Shown one piece after another: positions 10,040-23,611 of a stretch of DNA of 64,000 nucleotides. The stretch is from positions 1-64,000 of the forward strand of contig PNNF01000008.1 of the NCBI GenBank assembly GCA_013824085.1. The letters run 5' to 3'. The translations under genes were made by a program, and so were the position numbers. The notes under the pieces are model-generated. The model was not told the DNA's origin and did not search any database. It saw only the letters and a program-made list of their open reading frames with translations. Origin of the DNA: Chlorobiaceae bacterium (GTDB lineage: Bacteria > Bacteroidota > Ignavibacteria > Ignavibacteriales > Ignavibacteriaceae). Numbering within the stretch: the stretch's first letter is position 1; the number at the start of each line of letters is the position of its first letter.

Positions 10040-10579
10040 GTGAAAAAACTTAGTCATTCAGAAATTTCCAAAAATAGAAGCACACTCGAAACTCTCTCAA
10101 CTGTAAAAAAACTTCCTGTTTATGTTCTCTTAAACAGTATCAGAAGCACTTACAATGTCGGTTCAATTTTTAGAACTTCAGACGGTGCGATGATAGAGAA
10201 ACTTTATCTATGCGGATTTACGCCCGCACCTCCCAAAAAAGAAATCTTAAAAACTGCACTTGGTTCTACTGAAAGCGTGAAATGGGAATATGTAAAAAAT
10301 CCTGTTGAAGTTATAAATAAATTGAAACAGCAGGGAGTTAAAATTTGTGCGCTAGAATTGACTGACAATAGTAAAAATTATTTTGAAGTGACCAATTTAG
10401 ATTTTCCAATCTGTTTAATAATCGGAAATGAAATATCTGGTGTTAATCAAGAGTTATTAGATTTATGTGACTTTGCAATTGAAATTCCTCAATTTGGAAT
10501 TAAGCAATCACTTAATGTTGCGGTAGCTTATGGAATTGTGATTTATGAATTTAGAAAATTATTTCTTTTATCCCAATGA
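10040..10579 (+). CDS. TrmH/SpoU-family RNA 2'-O-methyltransferase
   Basis: SPOUT-fold methyltransferase of 179 residues. The three SpoU motifs are visible: NSIRSTYNVGSIFRTSDG (motif 1), CLIIGNEISGVNQELLD (motif 2) and EIPQFGIKQSLNVAVAYGI (motif 3). These form the knotted SAM site. The start is GTG at 10040, 4 bp after the rlmN stop, so the two are co-transcribed. The short length lacks the N-terminal substrate-binding extension of RlmB, so it is closer to TrmL/TrmH-type proteins; the target nucleotide is undetermined. The 3' end overlaps the convergent gene at 10568 by 12 bp. Confidence 0.92.
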   Translation: MKKLSHSEISKNRSTLETLSTVKKLPVYVLLNSIRSTYNVGSIFRTSDGAMIEKLYLCGFTPAPPKKEILKTALGSTESVKWEYVKNPVEVINKLKQQGVKICALELTDNSKNYFEVTNLDFPICLIIGNEISGVNQELLDLCDFAIEIPQFGIKQSLNVAVAYGIVIYEFRKLFLLSQ

Positions 10580-11221
10580 AGTAAAATAAACTTCTCCATT
10601 ATCTTTTGTATGGATGAACAACAATCCCGCCCTTACCATTTTAACTAAAGTTCTGGATGCTCTTCTTTCTGAAATATTCGCTACCGCACAAAATTGTTTT
10701 ACTGAGATAATCTCATTTTGTTGAAACAATGTAAAAACTATTTTTTCCAAATCACCAATAAAATATTTTTCCAATACTTTGTTATTTGATGATGAGCGTA
10801 AAACTCTAATCATTTCCTTGCTGGCTTGAACGCTCTTATCATTGACTCTCAAATAGACTATCGAGTTATTAATATCAAATTCTTGAAAATCTTGAATTCT
10901 ATGTGGTTTAGTTTTTGATTCAGGTATTTCTACTACAACTATTTCTTTATTCTCGATAGAAAAATAATGAAAGAAAATTTCTACAGGAGGTTCGCAATAA
11001 ATTTTTGCAGTCTCATTTATCAATTCCGTCTCCTCCTTCTCACTTGCAACTCCAGCAATCGCTTTACTGTCATCTACTCCAAAAATCATAACCCCCCCTT
11101 TTGTATTGGCGAATGCAGTTAATCCTTTCGCAATTTTATCATGAGAAGAAAATTTTAATTTGAATTCACAAATTAGACTTTCCCCTTCTTCAATCAACTG
11201 AACAATTTCTTTACGTCTCAT
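10568..11221 (-). CDS. AlbA_2 / Schlafen-like ATP-binding domain regulator
   Basis: This 217-residue protein carries an N-terminal AlbA_2 (divergent AAA-4) domain, about residues 1-115. Signature segments are GESLICEFKLKF, ANTKGGVMIFGVDD and 'FHYFSIENKEIVVVEIPES'. The C-terminal 60 residues (VFTLFQQNEIISVKQF, ISERRASRTLVKMVRAGLL) look like a winged helix. This arrangement is typical of putative transcriptional regulators with Schlafen-like domains. It overlaps mtgA by ATGA at 11218-11221, so it is translated from the mtgA transcript. Its target is unknown. Confidence 0.82.
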   Translation of the reverse strand: MRRKEIVQLIEEGESLICEFKLKFSSHDKIAKGLTAFANTKGGVMIFGVDDSKAIAGVASEKEETELINETAKIYCEPPVEIFFHYFSIENKEIVVVEIPESKTKPHRIQDFQEFDINNSIVYLRVNDKSVQASKEMIRVLRSSSNNKVLEKYFIGDLEKIVFTLFQQNEIISVKQFCAVANISERRASRTLVKMVRAGLLFIHTKDNGEVYFTSLG

Positions 11222-11961
11222 TTTTCTGGAAACAAAAGTATATCTGACATTCTTGCACGAATAATTCCAGACCGCCTTAAAACATATCTTGAATTTTTAT
11301 TTGGTTGAAAAACTAAGGGTGCAGGAATAACTGCTGCTAGTCTAGAACATTCGTTTATATTAAGTTCAGATGGTTTTTTGTTAAAGTATATTTTGGAAGC
11401 TTTTTCAATTCCAAAAATTCCATCACCCCACTCAATTGCATTAATATAATTTTGAAGAATTGCTTTTTTTGAAATTTCTTTTTCCATTCTAAAAGTTGAA
11501 AGTAATTCTTTTGCTTTTCTAAAGAGAGATCTATTTGTAGTATAAAATAAATTTTTCGAAAGCTGCATTGTTATTGTACTTCCGCCTCTCATAGTCCTTT
11601 TTCTTCTAACATTTTGGTTTATAGATTTTTCAAGTTCATCCCAATCAACTCCCTTGTGTTGAAAAAATGAACCATCTTCCATCGAAATAATTGCACGAAG
11701 TAAATTTGGATTAACATCATCAACATCAACCCACGACTGTTTTGGAAAAAAAATAAAATAATTTTCTATTAATCGTTGATCCATTAAGGAAGTAAAACGG
11801 AAACTACCATACTCAAGAAAAGGAATTTGAAAACCCGGTAAACTGAAGTACAAAATAAAAATTGCGTAAAGTAGAATTGATTTTATCTTGTTTTTTTTGT
11901 AAAACGAAAGAAGCTTCTCAAAATAAATTCCCAATTCATTCTTAGGAAATTGATATTCCAT
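11218..11961 (-). CDS. mtgA: Monofunctional peptidoglycan transglycosylase
   Basis: GT51 glycosyltransferase that polymerises lipid II into glycan strands at the outer face of the inner membrane. It has 247 residues with one N-terminal membrane helix (about 27-46) and no transpeptidase domain. The catalytic motif is SMEDGSFFQHKGVDW, whose glutamate is the general base. The second signature RGGSTITMQLSKNLF and the third 'KAILQNYINAIEWGDGIFGI' are intact. It is upstream of and overlaps the AlbA_2-type gene by 4 bp. The TPR lipoprotein gene ends 10 bp upstream, so all three are likely one transcript. Confidence 0.94.
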   Translation of the reverse strand: MEYQFPKNELGIYFEKLLSFYKKNKIKSILLYAIFILYFSLPGFQIPFLEYGSFRFTSLMDQRLIENYFIFFPKQSWVDVDDVNPNLLRAIISMEDGSFFQHKGVDWDELEKSINQNVRRKRTMRGGSTITMQLSKNLFYTTNRSLFRKAKELLSTFRMEKEISKKAILQNYINAIEWGDGIFGIEKASKIYFNKKPSELNINECSRLAAVIPAPLVFQPNKNSRYVLRRSGIIRARMSDILLFPEK

Positions 11962-11970
11962 GATCTTTTT

Positions 11971-14271
11971 TTAAGTCTGTCGATTAAAAAGAATTAGATG
12001 AAACTGTTCTTGAATTTTACCGGGAACTTCATAGAAATAATAATTTTTCGATAAAATCTCCGGTGGAGATTCTTCTGGCGGCTCTTGACGAAGCGTATCT
12101 ATTGGTTCTTGATTCATCTCCAAAAATAAAGAGTCTGTTGGTTGAGTATTATCTGGCAAATTCTCTGTTGAAGTTATCTGTTGTTGTTGCTCAAGCTCAT
12201 GCTTTTGTAATTCTTGTTCTGCTGTCTTAATTGAATCAATCATTTTTTGTTGAAGTCTTTCTTGCTCAATTCTTGCGAGTGAATCCTGCAAAGCTCTTTC
12301 AACTTTAATTCTTTCTTGCTTGTACATTTGAAATTTTAAAATTACACTTGCTGCGTGTTGAGATGATGGATAACGACTAATCAGAGTATCGTAAATAGAG
12401 GCTGCGGAGTCCTTCAACATCAATTTTTCTTGAAGCACAAAACCCATAGCGAGCAATGCCTTTGGTGCATATTGTGATTTCGGATGTTCTAAAAAGATAT
12501 TATAAAACAGACCAATTGCTTTTTCATATTCATTATTTTTCATTATCGATTCAGCATCAACAAAGTCTTTTTCTGCTAAATCTAAATCAAGTTGAATAAG
12601 TGGCTTATTAATCTGAACTGCAGCTGCGTTTACAATACTTTCATTCTGAAAATTGTCGTAGATGTAATGAAAAATACTATCTGCCCGATTTTTATTTCCA
12701 ACGGTTAAATAATAATTTCCAAGCGAGAACAAAATCCTGCCACGCATATAAGTTGTATCATAATTTTGATAGAGATAAGAATAATAATAATAAGCTGAAT
12801 CGAGTAGTTCAAATTCAGTAAAAAATAAATTACCGAGATCAAAATTATTTTTAATAATTAGTGAACGCAAAGAATCAGCTTTTAGAAATGGTCTCTGCGG
12901 CATTTGTAACTGAACTTGTTGTGGTTGAGCTTGTTGTTGTAATTCAGTTGGAGCAAATAATCGTTCACGATCTCTACCTCTGCCAGTAGCTTGTTGCCCT
13001 TGCACACCCTGTTCAACATTGGGCGTTGTAGTTGCTTTTTCTTTTTCTAATGAATCTAAGTGGAGCGCATAAGTTATCGAATCTCTAATAAATGCAAGAG
13101 AATCAGTAGCGTAATTAAAATCTCTAAGATTATTATTTAGCTGAGTTCTAAGCGATTGATACTTTGAAAAAATTGCTTGCTTTTTTCTTATGAGTGGAAT
13201 GTAGTCAATTGAAGAACTTGAAGTGAATGCTTTTTGATAATAAAAATGTGCGCTATCGAAATTATTTAATTCTTCCTCAAAAAGTTCTCCAAGTTCATAG
13301 CGAGCTCCACCCGCATGAATAGAGGTTGAAAATGTAGTATCAATAGTTCTAAAAGAATGAAGTGCGTTTTCAAAATCACCAAGTGCACGATAAGTAATTC
13401 CAATATTTAACTCAATGATATCAAATGATGTTTTATTTTTATCATCGTTTCTGAGATCAATAAAAAGATCGAGTGCTTCGTTGTATCTATCTAATTGGAC
13501 TAATGAGACTCCATATTTTACGCGTGCTAAAAGTTCTGTGTCAAAAGATTTTGTATAATTCAAAACAGCTAAGTAAGATTTTTTTGCATTCTCATAATCA
13601 TCTAACTTTGAATATAATTCGCCTAACTGAATCAACGCTGCAGCATTAAGCTCACTGTCTTTAGAGACAATTAACAATTCATTCAAATCAATAATCGCAT
13701 TAGAGTATGACTGCATCTGCATAAAATATTTAACTCGCTCAATATAAGTTTGAGTTAAAATCTCATCGTCTTCATTTTCTTTTGCTTTAGTTCTAATTTG
13801 ATCGAGCATATTAAGGGCGAAGTCGAAATTACGCATTTGAAGTTCAGTCTTAGCTATCCAAAGCTCAGCTTCAATAGATAATTCACTCTCAGGAAATTTA
13901 ACAACAAGCTCTCTAAATTTTCTATTAGCTCTCACATAATTTTTTTGATAATAAAAACTTTTCCCAATCAAAAAAAGTGCTTCATCAACAAAAGCACTCT
14001 CTCCACTAAATTGCATTATTCTAGAACATTTTTCAATTACTTTTTCTAATTCACCAATGAATGATGAAGAGATATTCGGCTCTGTAAAAGAGAAAATATC
14101 TTTGCGTTCTTGGATAATTAATTTTTCAGTTCTATTAAAAATTTCAGACGCATTGTAATAGAGATTAAAATAAGTCGTAAAATTTTCCCAAAGCCCGCAG
14201 CCAGAAAAAATAAAAATCGAAAGGAATAAAATAGTTAGCTTAAAACTTTTCATGTTTTTTTTAAAATTCAT
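11971..14271 (-). CDS. Large TPR lipoprotein (possible SprE/PorW-like T9SS accessory protein)
   Basis: This 766-residue protein has a lipoprotein signal with lipobox FIFSGC (Cys25). The mature N-terminus, LWENFTTYFNLYYNA, resembles the start of the gliding/T9SS TPR lipoproteins SprE/PorW of Bacteroidota. Multiple TPR units follow (for example YVRANRKFRELVVKFPES, YENAKKSYLAVLNY, YEKAIGLFYNIFLEHPKS). A Gln-rich linker lies around residues 410-470, a charged coiled coil around 650-700, and a Pro/Glu-rich stretch near the end. A scaffold role in the periplasm or outer membrane is expected. The window does contain a T9SS cargo (57367-58686), but the SprE link is tentative. An ATG six codons downstream is an alternative start. 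Confidence 0.78.
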   Translation of the reverse strand: MNFKKNMKSFKLTILFLSIFIFSGCGLWENFTTYFNLYYNASEIFNRTEKLIIQERKDIFSFTEPNISSSFIGELEKVIEKCSRIMQFSGESAFVDEALFLIGKSFYYQKNYVRANRKFRELVVKFPESELSIEAELWIAKTELQMRNFDFALNMLDQIRTKAKENEDDEILTQTYIERVKYFMQMQSYSNAIIDLNELLIVSKDSELNAAALIQLGELYSKLDDYENAKKSYLAVLNYTKSFDTELLARVKYGVSLVQLDRYNEALDLFIDLRNDDKNKTSFDIIELNIGITYRALGDFENALHSFRTIDTTFSTSIHAGGARYELGELFEEELNNFDSAHFYYQKAFTSSSSIDYIPLIRKKQAIFSKYQSLRTQLNNNLRDFNYATDSLAFIRDSITYALHLDSLEKEKATTTPNVEQGVQGQQATGRGRDRERLFAPTELQQQAQPQQVQLQMPQRPFLKADSLRSLIIKNNFDLGNLFFTEFELLDSAYYYYSYLYQNYDTTYMRGRILFSLGNYYLTVGNKNRADSIFHYIYDNFQNESIVNAAAVQINKPLIQLDLDLAEKDFVDAESIMKNNEYEKAIGLFYNIFLEHPKSQYAPKALLAMGFVLQEKLMLKDSAASIYDTLISRYPSSQHAASVILKFQMYKQERIKVERALQDSLARIEQERLQQKMIDSIKTAEQELQKHELEQQQQITSTENLPDNTQPTDSLFLEMNQEPIDTLRQEPPEESPPEILSKNYYFYEVPGKIQEQFHLILFNRQT

Positions 14272-14329
14272 TTATTACTCAAAAATGAGATTAAAGCAAG
14301 GAATGAAAAACCCAAAAAATAATTCCTAT

Positions 14330-17715
<3,386 letters not shown>

Positions 17716-17930
17716 TAACTTACTCCGGAAATTTTCGTTACAAATAATTTTAGCTCTGCAATTTAAGAATAAACCTATTGGTTAAAAAGGTTTTCATTTA
17801 CACCTAAATTTAAAATTATACAAAGAAAAACAGTAGTCTCTCATTACCTTATAATCTCTGAAAAAGAATTGATGATTAAAATTAATTCACAGCTACGATT
17901 TAACTAATTATCAATTCTAAAAAATAATTA

Positions 17931-18353
17931 TTACTTAAAATAAACATTGCTCAATGAGGTTAGTAAATCGCCTCTTGAATTTTTGACAAGGATTTCATAG
18001 TTCCCCGATTTTAAATTACTTACAGAAGTAGAAACTTTTCTAACACAGGCGCACTCAACTCTTTCTCTAACATTGTTTACCACAGTAATTGTAATCTGGT
18101 TATCTTTGTGCTTAATCTCTAAATTTAATTGAGCATTGCACAAAGTTCTTACATCAAAATTTAAGTTGAGCTGTGCTCCTTGTTGTGTTGCGACTAAGTT
18201 CTCTGCGGTCTCGCCTAAAAATTCAGCGGGAGAAGAGAGTTTTTGTTCATTCAGACAAGAGGAATAAGTTGTTTGCAATAATTGCAACTCTTTTTGACTT
18301 GCACATCCTACGAAAAAAAGAGCCACGACAATGAGCGAAAATAATTGTTTCAT
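17931..18353 (-). CDS. Small hypothetical lipoprotein
   Basis: This 140-residue protein has a lipoprotein signal peptide with lipobox FFVGC (Cys17). The mature part shows beta-strand-like alternation (LNLNFDVRTLCNAQLNLEI, 'QITITVVNNVRERVECACV') and several cysteines (Cys34 of the signal-adjacent region, then 'CNAQ' and 'CAC'). No domain recognised. It is transcribed alone and diverges from the TPR gene at 18434. An AAAGGAGAT ribosome-binding site precedes the ATG. Probably anchored in the inner or outer membrane; function unknown. Confidence 0.75.
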   Translation of the reverse strand: MKQLFSLIVVALFFVGCASQKELQLLQTTYSSCLNEQKLSSPAEFLGETAENLVATQQGAQLNLNFDVRTLCNAQLNLEIKHKDNQITITVVNNVRERVECACVRKVSTSVSNLKSGNYEILVKNSRGDLLTSLSNVYFK

Positions 18354-18433
18354 ACTGATCTCCTTTAATTTATATTAAATGAAAATGGATTTTAGAATAA
18401 CTTGAATCGAAATTTCTATTTATTATCTTAACA

Positions 18434-20296
18434 ATGATGAAAAATTTTATAATTGTTTTTACTCTCTTATTCACGATTCAAACCTATTCGCAGTTCGATG
18501 ATTTGAATAGTAAATTTTTGCTTGCTCAAAGTTATGAGCAAATGGGCGATTTACAAAAAGCGAGAATACTTTTTGAGGAAGTTTATTTTATTCAAAAAGA
18601 TAATTTCCAATTTTTTGAATCCTTAAATAGAGTATATCTAAAGCTAAAACTCTTTAACGAATCGATTCAAATAATTCAGAATCGTTTAAGTATTTTCCCA
18701 AATGATATCACATCAATCGGATTGCTCGGTGTTACGTATTATCAAGCCGGCAAAGAAGAAGAGACATTTAAACTTTGGAACGATGCATTAAAAGAGCAGC
18801 CCACAAACTTGATCTATTATCGGATACTTGCTAATTATGCTCTTGAGCTTCGCTTGTTCGACAAAGCAATTGATATTTTACAAAAAGGAAAAGCCAACAC
18901 CGCAGAGGCAAGAATTTTTTCTTACGATCTCGCACATCTCTACTCGTTAACTATGCGCTTTAAGGAAGCCGCTGAAGAGTATATCGAAATAATTAACTTT
19001 GATCCAAATCAAATAATTGTAATTCAGTCGCGAATATTAAGTTACATCAACAAACCCGAAGCACTCGTCCCAACTATTCAAGTTTTTCAAAAAAGTAATT
19101 TTAAGGAGAATAGCGGATTAGGTCATCTTCTCGCTGCGCTCTATGTTGAGAATAATCAATTTGTTGAAGCATTCGAGTTATTAAAATTACTCGACAAAAA
19201 ATTCTCATTGAATGGACAAGAAGTATTTCAATTTGCAACAAGAATGAGTGGTTTGAACCAATATCGACTTGCCTCAAACTCATTCGAGTATCTCCTTTCA
19301 GAATATCCATACTCGAATATGATCTCAAACTTTAGATTAAATTATGCAAAAAATTTAGAAGCTGAATTGAATTACGAATTCATAAAAAATAATCCGACTT
19401 GGAAAGATTTTTTTACATACACAGTTTTTAACAAAGAAAAATATAATTCAGTTATTGAGAATTATAAAAAAATAATTTCTACTTATCAGCACTCAGAAAT
19501 TGCAATTGAATCAATATTAAGAATCGGAGAAATTTACTTAAATAGATTAGGCAACTTGGAAGAAGCGGAAAAATATTTTTCAGAAGTTATTCAAAAATTT
19601 TCAATGTCAAGATATTTTGTTGCGGCTGCGTTAAATCAAATAGATATTTTCATAAAGAAAAATAATGTTGAACAAGCTTCTGCATTGATTTCACGCCTTG
19701 AGATTAATCCAATAATTTCTTCAGAAGATCGCAATAGAATTATTTTATACAAAGCAAAAATAAATTTTTATAATGGAGCTTTTTCTGAAGCAAAAAAATA
19801 TTTGGATATTATTTCACAACAAACTCAAGACAAAATATCTAATGACGCAATAGAGCTTTCGCTTCTAATAAGTACTTCAATTGTAGATTCTATTTCATTG
19901 GCAAAATTTGCAAGGGCAGAGTTTGAAATGGAGAAAGAAAATTTTGCATCAGCTCAAAAATTGTTTGAAGAACTAACCGGATTGAATCAGCTTTTTATTT
20001 TGAGTAGTAAATCTGAGTTGAGAGTTGTTCAATGCTTAATTGCGGTAAATAATTATAGTTCCGCAATTGAAAAAATTGAGTTAAGTTTGCAAGATTCAAA
20101 TAAGCGTTTTTTGGAAAATCAAAAAAATATTTTTTCCGATCATCTTCAGTTCTTGCTTGGGCAGATTTATCAAAACGGGCTTGTAGATTTTCCCAAAGCA
20201 ATCAGAGCATATGAAGACTTGATGATCTATTTTCCAAATTCCCTTTTTATTGATAAAGTTAGAGACGAAATATTAAAATTGAAAAAAATTAGCTGA
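18434..20296 (+). CDS. Secreted TPR protein upstream of clpX
   Basis: This 620-residue protein has an N-terminal signal peptide (about 1-20, ending TYSQF) and tandem TPR repeats for nearly the whole length. Examples are [37 protein letters not shown], '[21 protein letters not shown]' and a final '[20 protein letters not shown]'. No catalytic domain is seen. It should act as a periplasmic scaffold or sorting factor. The stop is 7 bp before clpX, so the two are co-transcribed. The exact partner is unknown. Confidence 0.82.
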   Translation: MMKNFIIVFTLLFTIQTYSQFDDLNSKFLLAQSYEQMGDLQKARILFEEVYFIQKDNFQFFESLNRVYLKLKLFNESIQIIQNRLSIFPNDITSIGLLGVTYYQAGKEEETFKLWNDALKEQPTNLIYYRILANYALELRLFDKAIDILQKGKANTAEARIFSYDLAHLYSLTMRFKEAAEEYIEIINFDPNQIIVIQSRILSYINKPEALVPTIQVFQKSNFKENSGLGHLLAALYVENNQFVEAFELLKLLDKKFSLNGQEVFQFATRMSGLNQYRLASNSFEYLLSEYPYSNMISNFRLNYAKNLEAELNYEFIKNNPTWKDFFTYTVFNKEKYNSVIENYKKIISTYQHSEIAIESILRIGEIYLNRLGNLEEAEKYFSEVIQKFSMSRYFVAAALNQIDIFIKKNNVEQASALISRLEINPIISSEDRNRIILYKAKINFYNGAFSEAKKYLDIISQQTQDKISNDAIELSLLISTSIVDSISLAKFARAEFEMEKENFASAQKLFEELTGLNQLFILSSKSELRVVQCLIAVNNYSSAIEKIELSLQDSNKRFLENQKNIFSDHLQFLLGQIYQNGLVDFPKAIRAYEDLMIYFPNSLFIDKVRDEILKLKKIS

Positions 20297-20303
20297 GAGA
20301 AAA

Positions 20304-21569
20304 ATGAGCAAAAAAAATAGTAGTAGCAAAACAATTAAATGTTCTTTCTGTGGAAGAGATAATAACGAAGTTAGTAGCTTAATTGCTGGTCCAGAAGTTT
20401 ATATCTGTGACTTGTGCGTAGGCAATAGCGTTGATATTATTCGTCAGAACCTTGCTGCTTACAGTGGTGCAAAAAATGTTAAGAGTCAAGCCGATCTATT
20501 CACTCCTGAATCAATAAAAAATAGTATTGATGAATATGTGATTGAACAAGAACGTGCTAAAAAAGTGCTTGCTGTTGCTGTCTATAATCATTACAAAAGA
20601 ATTAATATAAAAAATTCTTTCTTCGAACTTGAAGATGTAGAAATTGATAAAAGTAATATTTTGTTAATTGGACCTACAGGAGTTGGAAAAACTCTACTCG
20701 CACAAACTCTCGCAAAAATGCTTGACGTCCCTTTTGCAATTGCTGACGCTACAACTATTACCGAATCTGGTTATGTCGGAGATGACGTTGAGACCGTGTT
20801 AGTGCATCTTTTACAGAATGCAGATTACAATTTAGAACGTGCTCAAAAAGGAATTGTCTATATTGATGAGATTGATAAGATTGCAAGAAAAAGTGATAGC
20901 CCTTCAATTACTCGCGATGTTTCGGGTGAAGGAGTTCAACAAGCATTGTTAAAAATACTTGAAGGAACAATAGCGGGCGTGCCTCCCAAAGGTGGAAGAA
21001 AACATCCTGAACAAAATTTGATTAATGTAAATACGAAAAATATTTTGTTCATCGTTGGTGGTGCATTTGTCGGAATAGAAAAAATTGTTGCTTCAAGAGT
21101 AAATCAAAATAGAATGGGATTCGGATCTGAGACGTCAACAAAAATGAATTTTACTGATGATGAATTTTTTGCACAAATACGCCCTGAAGATTTATTGAAA
21201 TTTGGATTGATACCTGAATTAATCGGAAGGCTTCCTGTTATTGCTCCGCTACATTCTTTGAGTGAAGATGCTCTAAAAAATATTTTACTCAAACCTAAAA
21301 ATGCTATCATTAAACAATACAAAAAATTGTTTGCGATGGAAGGCGTTGAGCTTGAGTTTGATCCATTCGCAATAGACGCAATAGTTAAAAAAGCTGTTGA
21401 ACGAAAAACTGGCGCACGTGCTCTTAGATCAATACTTGAAGATTTTATGATTGACATTATGTATTCGATTCCATCAAAAAAAAATATTTCAAAATGTATC
21501 ATTACGCGCGATGTCATTGAATCAAAAAAAGAACCAATTTATATTGAAGAAAAAAGAAAATCTGCATAA
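20304..21569 (+). CDS. clpX: ATP-dependent Clp protease ATPase subunit ClpX
   Basis: AAA+ unfoldase that feeds substrates to ClpP. It has 421 residues. The N-terminal C4 zinc domain has CSFCGRD and YICDLC pairs. Walker A is [14 protein letters not shown], Walker B is [13 protein letters not shown], the pore loop is SGYVGDD and sensor 2 is KTGARALRS. The segment after the zinc domain ('[37 protein letters not shown]') is normal. clpP is not adjacent; instead a TPR gene precedes and an exported protein follows, both 7 bp away. Confidence 0.98.
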   Translation: MSKKNSSSKTIKCSFCGRDNNEVSSLIAGPEVYICDLCVGNSVDIIRQNLAAYSGAKNVKSQADLFTPESIKNSIDEYVIEQERAKKVLAVAVYNHYKRINIKNSFFELEDVEIDKSNILLIGPTGVGKTLLAQTLAKMLDVPFAIADATTITESGYVGDDVETVLVHLLQNADYNLERAQKGIVYIDEIDKIARKSDSPSITRDVSGEGVQQALLKILEGTIAGVPPKGGRKHPEQNLINVNTKNILFIVGGAFVGIEKIVASRVNQNRMGFGSETSTKMNFTDDEFFAQIRPEDLLKFGLIPELIGRLPVIAPLHSLSEDALKNILLKPKNAIIKQYKKLFAMEGVELEFDPFAIDAIVKKAVERKTGARALRSILEDFMIDIMYSIPSKKNISKCIITRDVIESKKEPIYIEEKRKSA

Positions 21570-21576
21570 ATAAAAA

Positions 21577-22827
21577 ATGAAAATTTTGCTTTTTATATTT
21601 TTTTCTTTTTTCAATTTGTTTGGTCAAGCAAAAATATTTGTACCAATGGATTTAACTCAGACAGATCACCTCAAAGCTTATGGTGTTGCGTTCAGAGCAC
21701 TTGACCAAGGACTGAAAGTTGATTGGCTCTTGAACTATAAGAGCGGTTCATTTATGATTGACTATGCAGATAAATTAACTCTTGAAATGCGACTCGAAGG
21801 AGTTTCTTTTTCTCTCCTTGATCAAGCTGATGTTATTCAGATCTATTCTACTGTGCAATCCGAAGAAAATAATATGGAAGTTATCCGTCTTGAAAAATCT
21901 CCAAAGATTGCGGTTTACGTTCCACCCGGTTTTCAGCCTTGGGATGATGCGGTTACGTTGGTGCTTGATTATGCAAAAATTCCTTACGACAAAATTTGGA
22001 ATGAAGAAATTTTACTCGGCAATCTTTCAAAATATGATTGGCTGCACTTACACCACGAAGACTTTACGGGACAGTATGGAAAATTTTACGCAAGTTTTTC
22101 TAATGCTCAGTGGTACATCGAGCAACAAATACGCTATGAAACTAATGCAAAGAAATTAAACTTCAGAAAAGTTTCTGAGATGAAACGAGAAGTTGCTGTG
22201 AGAATAAAAGAGTTTGTTGGTCAAGGTGGATTTTTATTTGCGATGTGTTCGGCTACTGATTCATACGACATAGCATTGGCTGCGGTCAACACTGACATAT
22301 GCGCTCAGGTTTTTGATGGAGATGCTGCTGACCCCGATGCTCAAGAAAAACTCGATTTCACTAACACGCTCGCTTTTCATAATTTTAAGTTAGAGATGAA
22401 TCCTTTCATCTATGAATTTTCAGATATCGACATTCAACCATTAGAAGTTGGTAATCAAGAGAATGACTACTTCACTCTTTTCGATTTTTCAGCAAAGTTC
22501 GATCCCGTCCCAACAATGTTAACTCAAAGTCATGCCTCTGTAATTAAAGGTTTTATGGGACAAACAACAATGTTCAGAAAAAATTTGATTAAGAGTTCTG
22601 TAATTATTTTGGGCGAGCGACCAAACACACAACAAGTAAAATATATTCACGGAAATTTTGGAAGAGGCACTTTTACTTTTTACGGCGGACACGATCCTGA
22701 AGATTATCAACACGCTGTTGGTGACCCGCCGACAGATTTATCGCTGTTCAAAAATTCTCCCGGCTATAGATTAATTCTTAATAATATTTTATTCCCTGCT
22801 GCAAAGAAAAAAGAACAAAAGACTTAA
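21577..22827 (+). CDS. Exported protein of the family often mis-labelled 'asparagine synthetase B'
   Basis: This 416-residue protein has a signal peptide (1-17, ending FGQAK). Recognisable family blocks are FVPMDLTQTDHLKAYGVAF, VDWLLNYKSGSF, WLHLHHEDFTGQYGKFY and FTFYGGHDPEDYQH. Homologues in Bacteroidota are commonly annotated as asparagine synthetase B. No glutamine amidotransferase (Cys1) or ATP-pyrophosphatase motif is visible, and the protein is exported, so that name is unsafe. The GG(H)D segments and internal 'FVGQGGFLFAMCSATDSYD' resemble the GATase-like or ThuA-like folds seen in periplasmic proteins, but this is only a suggestion. It follows clpX by 7 bp. Confidence 0.75.
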   Translation: MKILLFIFFSFFNLFGQAKIFVPMDLTQTDHLKAYGVAFRALDQGLKVDWLLNYKSGSFMIDYADKLTLEMRLEGVSFSLLDQADVIQIYSTVQSEENNMEVIRLEKSPKIAVYVPPGFQPWDDAVTLVLDYAKIPYDKIWNEEILLGNLSKYDWLHLHHEDFTGQYGKFYASFSNAQWYIEQQIRYETNAKKLNFRKVSEMKREVAVRIKEFVGQGGFLFAMCSATDSYDIALAAVNTDICAQVFDGDAADPDAQEKLDFTNTLAFHNFKLEMNPFIYEFSDIDIQPLEVGNQENDYFTLFDFSAKFDPVPTMLTQSHASVIKGFMGQTTMFRKNLIKSSVIILGERPNTQQVKYIHGNFGRGTFTFYGGHDPEDYQHAVGDPPTDLSLFKNSPGYRLILNNILFPAAKKKEQKT

Positions 22828-22868
22828 ATAATTTTTCAGATCGTATTATAAATTTTTATTCTGTTTAA

Positions 22869-23498
22869 ATGCAAAGTATCGATAGAAAAAAACATTGGGA
22901 AAATATTTACCAAACAACTAACAACAATAATTTCAGTTGGTATCAGTCAACTCCAACAACATCACTCGAATTCATCAACGAAATGAAAATTTCAAGGACA
23001 TCAAAAATAATTGATGTTGGTGGTGGCGATAGTTTTTTTGTTGACAACTTAATTGAGTTAGGTTTCTTGGATTTAACTGTTTTGGATATTTCTGAAGCTG
23101 CTATCAGTCGTGCAAAAAATAGACTTGGGAATAATTCATCAAAAGTAAAATGGATTGTTTCGGATGTAACTTTATTTGACGAAGTTGAACAATATGATTT
23201 TTGGCATGACAGAGCAGTCTTTCATTTCTTAACAGAAGATGAGGAGATAAAAAAATATTCAGAGATTGTTTCTAAAAAAATAAATGCAAAGGGAATTTTG
23301 GTGATTGGAACTTTTTCTGACGTCGGTCCTAAAAAATGTAGTGGACTTGAAATTAAGCAGTACAATGAATTGAGTTTGGAAAAAATATTTTCTTCATCAT
23401 TTGAAAAAATAAAATCTCTTTCAGTAGATCATAACACCCCATCTGGAAAAATTCAAAATTTTATTTTTCTTTCTTTCAGAAAAAAAAAAACGAACTAA
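22869..23498 (+). CDS. Class I SAM-dependent methyltransferase
   Basis: This 209-residue protein has a Rossmann methyltransferase fold. The N-terminus HWENIYQTTNNNNFSWYQ is typical of the UbiE/thiopurine-methyltransferase-like small-molecule methyltransferases. Motif I is IIDVGGGDSFFVDNLI, with the acidic motif II LTVLDIS and motif III 'KVKWIVSDVTLF'. 'YDFWHDRAVFHFLTE' fits the substrate-proximal post-motif segment. It has no export signal. It lies 41 bp after the exported protein gene and is probably read through from clpX. The substrate is unknown. Confidence 0.85.
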   Translation: MQSIDRKKHWENIYQTTNNNNFSWYQSTPTTSLEFINEMKISRTSKIIDVGGGDSFFVDNLIELGFLDLTVLDISEAAISRAKNRLGNNSSKVKWIVSDVTLFDEVEQYDFWHDRAVFHFLTEDEEIKKYSEIVSKKINAKGILVIGTFSDVGPKKCSGLEIKQYNELSLEKIFSSSFEKIKSLSVDHNTPSGKIQNFIFLSFRKKKTN

Positions 23499-23562
23499 AA
23501 TTTTTGTTTTGAGCTGACTTTGGTTTGATTTTTAGAAGAGAGGTTAGGTTTAAAAATAGAAA

Positions 23563-23583
23563 GGCGTTCATAATAACAACGCC
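23563..23583 (-). terminator. Hairpin downstream of the first RRM gene
   Basis: Stem GGCGTT at 23563-23568 pairs with AACGCC at 23578-23583. On the minus strand it is followed by a U-rich stretch broken by C and A, so termination is probably moderate. It may also serve the converging methyltransferase gene. Confidence 0.6.
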
Positions 23584-23611
23584 AATACTATTTCATGAGC
23601 CGAAAAACTTA

